Part shown: positions 61,525 through 64,000 of the stretch, piece by piece | Numbering within the stretch: position 1 is the stretch's first letter | Layout: each line of letters starts with the position of its first letter | Assembly (NCBI RefSeq): GCF_001422545.1 | Contig: NZ_LMLE01000008.1 | Coordinates: forward strand, 175,946 to 239,945 | Direction: 5' to 3' | DNA from: Pedobacter sp. Leaf41 | GTDB lineage: Bacteria > Bacteroidota > Bacteroidia > Sphingobacteriales > Sphingobacteriaceae | DNA length: 64,000 nucleotides | Notes under the pieces: model-generated | Told to the model about the DNA's origin: nothing | Databases searched by the model: none | Seen by the model: only the letters and a program-made list of their open reading frames with translations | Position numbers and translations under genes: made by a program

Positions 61525-63894
61525 ATGGGCTCACGTAGAGAATTTTTAAAAAAGGCGGCATTGTTCGCTGGGGCTACGGGTATGGCTGATGCCTTGCCCA
61601 GCTCGGTGTTAAAGGCTATGGCAATAAATGCCGAACCTGGTAGTACTTTTTACGATGCCGAGCACATCGTATTTTTAATGCAGGAAAACCGTTCCTTCGA
61701 CCACATGTTTGGTAAAATGAAAGGGGTACGTGGCTTTAATGATCCTCATCCGCACATCCAGCCCGATGGTAATAAAGTCTGGCTGCAAAAGGACGGGCAA
61801 GGTTACACTTATGCGCCTTTTCACGTTGATATCAACAAAACGAAAATTACCTGGCAGGGTGGTTTACCTCACTCCTGGAACGATCAGGTTGCAGCCCGAA
61901 ACGGAGGGCGTTATGATAAGTGGTTTCCTGTTAAATCGGCGATGACGTTATCTTATTATGATAGAAATGACATCCCTTTTTACTATGCTTTGGCTGATGC
62001 ATTTACCGTTTGCGACCAACATTTTTGTTCATCTCTAACAGGAACAACACCTAATAGATTATTCTTTTTTACAGGGACAATTAGGGGAGAGAAAAGCGCA
62101 AACCGCGTGGCGGTAGTAAATAATGACCAGGCGGAATCGCATAATAACGTATTTGTAGACTGGCCAACCTTTCAGGAAACTTTAGAAGATAACGGTGTTG
62201 ATTGGCGTATCTATCAAAATGAACTTTGGACTTCAAAACTTCCGGAGGGTGAGGTTGATGACTGGTTGGGCAACTATGGCGATAACCCTGTTGAATATGT
62301 AAAAAGGCACAATGTTAAGCTTTCTGCATATTTCAGAAAAAATGGCGATAAGACGGTTACACCGGCATTAACTCCCGAAGAAGTGCAGGCAAAATATGAT
62401 AAATTATCCCAGCGGGAAAAAAACCTGATTGATAAGGCTTTCCAAACAAACATTAACAAGAAAGATTATTTGGAATTAGTGCCATTCACATTCACTAACG
62501 ATGAAGGAAAATCTGAAACGATAAATATTCCGAAAGGCGATATTTTTCATCAATTTAGAAAAGATGTTGATAGCGGAAAACTTCCTGCGGTTTCCTGGTT
62601 GGTGGCGCCTCAGCGTTTTTCAGACCATACGAGTTCGCCGCTTTATGGCACCTGGTATGTAAGTGAAGCGCTGGATATTTTAACCAAAAACCCTGAAGTG
62701 TGGAAGAAAACTATTTTCGTTTTAACCTATGATGAGAATGATGGTTATTTTGATCATCAACCTCCATTCGTGGTGCCAAATCCAGATGACAAGTCAACCG
62801 GAAAGGTATCTGAAGGGATAAATTACGCAACAGATTTTGAGGGAAGAAAAAGCAGTCCGATTGGCTTGGGCTACCGTGTGCCCATGGTTATTGCCTCACC
62901 CTGGAGTAAAGGCGGATTTGTAAATTCGCAGGTTTTTGATCATACCTCTTCTTTAATGTTTATGGAGAAGTGGTTAAGTAAAAAGACAGGGAAAAACATC
63001 AAAAGCAATAATATTAGCGATTGGAGGCGAAACATTTGTGGCGATTTAACATCGGCTTTTCGGCCCTACAATGGAGAGGAAATTAAATCGCCAGAACCAT
63101 TAAATCGCGAAGCCGTAGTCGCAAAGATTGGTAATGCAAAAAATAAACCGGCACAAGTTGGCCCAACTGCTTTAAACAAAAATGATATCGCGAAAATTAA
63201 CAAGTTCGAAGCTTTTTCAAGCCAAACTTCCATACATGCGCCGAAGCAAGAACAGGGAACAAAACCTGCTTGCGCACTTCCTTATCAAATAAATGCAGAT
63301 GCTTCTTTGGTAAACAGTGAGGTAGAGCTCACTTTTCAATCTGCAAAATCGCTTTTTGGAAATGAAACCGAAACTGTTGGTGTACCTTTTACAATGATTA
63401 CTAGCGAAAGTTTCAAAGGCGTTAAAGGAAAAGTCTGGGCTTACGCCGTTAAATCAGGAGATAAATTATCAGAAAAAATTAATATTGAAGACTTTGATAA
63501 TGGTGTATACGATTTCCGAATTACTGGTCCGAATGGTTTTTACAGGCACTTTACAGGTAATAAACAAAACCCGCAGATAGTGATAAAAGCAATGCCTGAA
63601 CAAAGTGGATTGGTGAGCAAAAAGTTAACCGGTAATTTGATTTTTTCTATCGAAAACAGAAGTTCAAGCGCAGTAAGCATTCAAATTATCGATAACAAAT
63701 ACAAGACCGCCACCAGAACTGTTTTGCTTAAGCCAAAAGCCACCACCAATTTGGTATCTAACCTTTCAAAAAATGGCAATTGGTACGATCTCAGCATCAT
63801 CAACATAGGCAATTCGATTTTTAAACATCGTTATTCAGGGAAGATAGAAACCGGGCAAATTACTACAAGTGATCCTTACATGGGTAATGCGTAA
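61525..63894 (+). CDS. Phosphocholine-specific phospholipase C, Tat-exported
   Basis: The 789-residue protein begins with a Tat signal (GSRREFLKKAALFAGATGMA), as in bacterial PLC/acid phosphatase relatives. The alkaline-phosphatase-superfamily catalytic domain has HIVFLMQENRSFDHMFG and a conserved CDQHFCSSLTGTTPNRLFFF segment; further sites include VFVLTYDENDGYFDHQPP-like and RVPMVIASPWSKGGF. C-terminal DUF756-like beta domains follow (about 600-789). It hydrolyses phosphatidylcholine or sphingomyelin to release phosphocholine. It follows the GDPD-GH16 gene by 124 bases and may share its regulation. Confidence 0.93.
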   Translation: MGSRREFLKKAALFAGATGMADALPSSVLKAMAINAEPGSTFYDAEHIVFLMQENRSFDHMFGKMKGVRGFNDPHPHIQPDGNKVWLQKDGQGYTYAPFHVDINKTKITWQGGLPHSWNDQVAARNGGRYDKWFPVKSAMTLSYYDRNDIPFYYALADAFTVCDQHFCSSLTGTTPNRLFFFTGTIRGEKSANRVAVVNNDQAESHNNVFVDWPTFQETLEDNGVDWRIYQNELWTSKLPEGEVDDWLGNYGDNPVEYVKRHNVKLSAYFRKNGDKTVTPALTPEEVQAKYDKLSQREKNLIDKAFQTNINKKDYLELVPFTFTNDEGKSETINIPKGDIFHQFRKDVDSGKLPAVSWLVAPQRFSDHTSSPLYGTWYVSEALDILTKNPEVWKKTIFVLTYDENDGYFDHQPPFVVPNPDDKSTGKVSEGINYATDFEGRKSSPIGLGYRVPMVIASPWSKGGFVNSQVFDHTSSLMFMEKWLSKKTGKNIKSNNISDWRRNICGDLTSAFRPYNGEEIKSPEPLNREAVVAKIGNAKNKPAQVGPTALNKNDIAKINKFEAFSSQTSIHAPKQEQGTKPACALPYQINADASLVNSEVELTFQSAKSLFGNETETVGVPFTMITSESFKGVKGKVWAYAVKSGDKLSEKINIEDFDNGVYDFRITGPNGFYRHFTGNKQNPQIVIKAMPEQSGLVSKKLTGNLIFSIENRSSSAVSIQIIDNKYKTATRTVLLKPKATTNLVSNLSKNGNWYDLSIINIGNSIFKHRYSGKIETGQITTSDPYMGNA

Positions 63895-64000
63895 AAACAG
63901 CGCCCATTTAGGGTTGATGGTTTTGGAAAGGAATTATATTCATTTTGGTTAGATGTGCAGCAAAAAAGTAAATTTTTAAAGCTTCATTCGGATTGAAAAA
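63895..64000. other. Non-coding end of window
   Basis: No feature recognised in the last 106 bases. Confidence 0.6.

Noticed and set aside
1..64000. CRISPR array or tRNA/rRNA genes
   Set aside because: No regularly spaced direct repeats and no tRNA-like cloverleaf or rRNA sequence were recognised by eye; a dedicated scan would be decisive.

Overview
The window looks like a chromosomal segment of a Sphingobacteriaceae bacterium (Pedobacter or a close relative). Supporting signs are low G+C, TAnnTTTG-type -7 promoter boxes, Bacteroidota-typical gene families (FtsH followed by a LUD protein, DUF4175, a YbeY with an HGTLHLLGYKD site, a Nif3/zinc-ribbon pair, the Big_5-type lipoprotein) and palindromic intergenic repeats of the kind common in this group. 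No rRNA, tRNA or CRISPR array was seen.

Layout. 1-5217: core genes (ftsH 3' end, LUD protein, a FabH-like ketoacyl synthase, a secreted TPR protein, a C4 zinc-ribbon coiled-coil protein). 5212-20889: a 15.65-kb integrated genomic island flanked by a 26-bp direct repeat with one mismatch. It sits exactly between the zinc-ribbon gene and nif3, two genes that appear to have formed a translationally coupled operon (TAATG overlap) before insertion. 20869-40073: core genes (nif3, mfd, a FrnE-like DsbA protein, an M14 peptidase, cdsA, dusB, apaG, purU and others). 40296-55905: rmuC, a trypsin-like pseudogene, thiL, a dicarboxylate symporter, divergent nadA/nadB, a gamma carbonic anhydrase, mnmG preceded by two parS-like sites, an ABC-F ATPase and ybeY. 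56050-63894: a giant DUF4175 protein, a secreted GDPD-GH16 fusion and a Tat-exported phosphocholine-specific phospholipase C.

The island carries a tyrosine integrase beside one att site and arm-type repeats near both ends. Its cargo includes a helicase-like protein with a degenerate P-loop, a RadC/JAB protein, and a complete type II restriction-modification cassette: controller protein, MamI-like endonuclease and beta-class adenine methyltransferase. It also encodes an orphan PD-(D/E)XK-like protein and several uncharacterised lipoproteins, membrane and secreted proteins with XRE regulators. No relaxase or conjugation gene is visible, so it is best described as a non-self-transmissible integrative defence/cargo island. 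Uncharacterised parts most worth study are the helicase-like protein, the 10.0-12.2 kb envelope gene group, the structured non-coding block at 12.2-12.85 kb and the orphan nuclease-like protein.

Other notable points: an in-frame stop in an otherwise intact trypsin-like gene, a probable frameshift in an island gene, a putatively leaderless TTG-started mfd, a perfect palindrome just upstream of nadB, and the GDPD-GH16 fusion beside a phospholipase C, which suggests phospholipid headgroup and phosphate scavenging.
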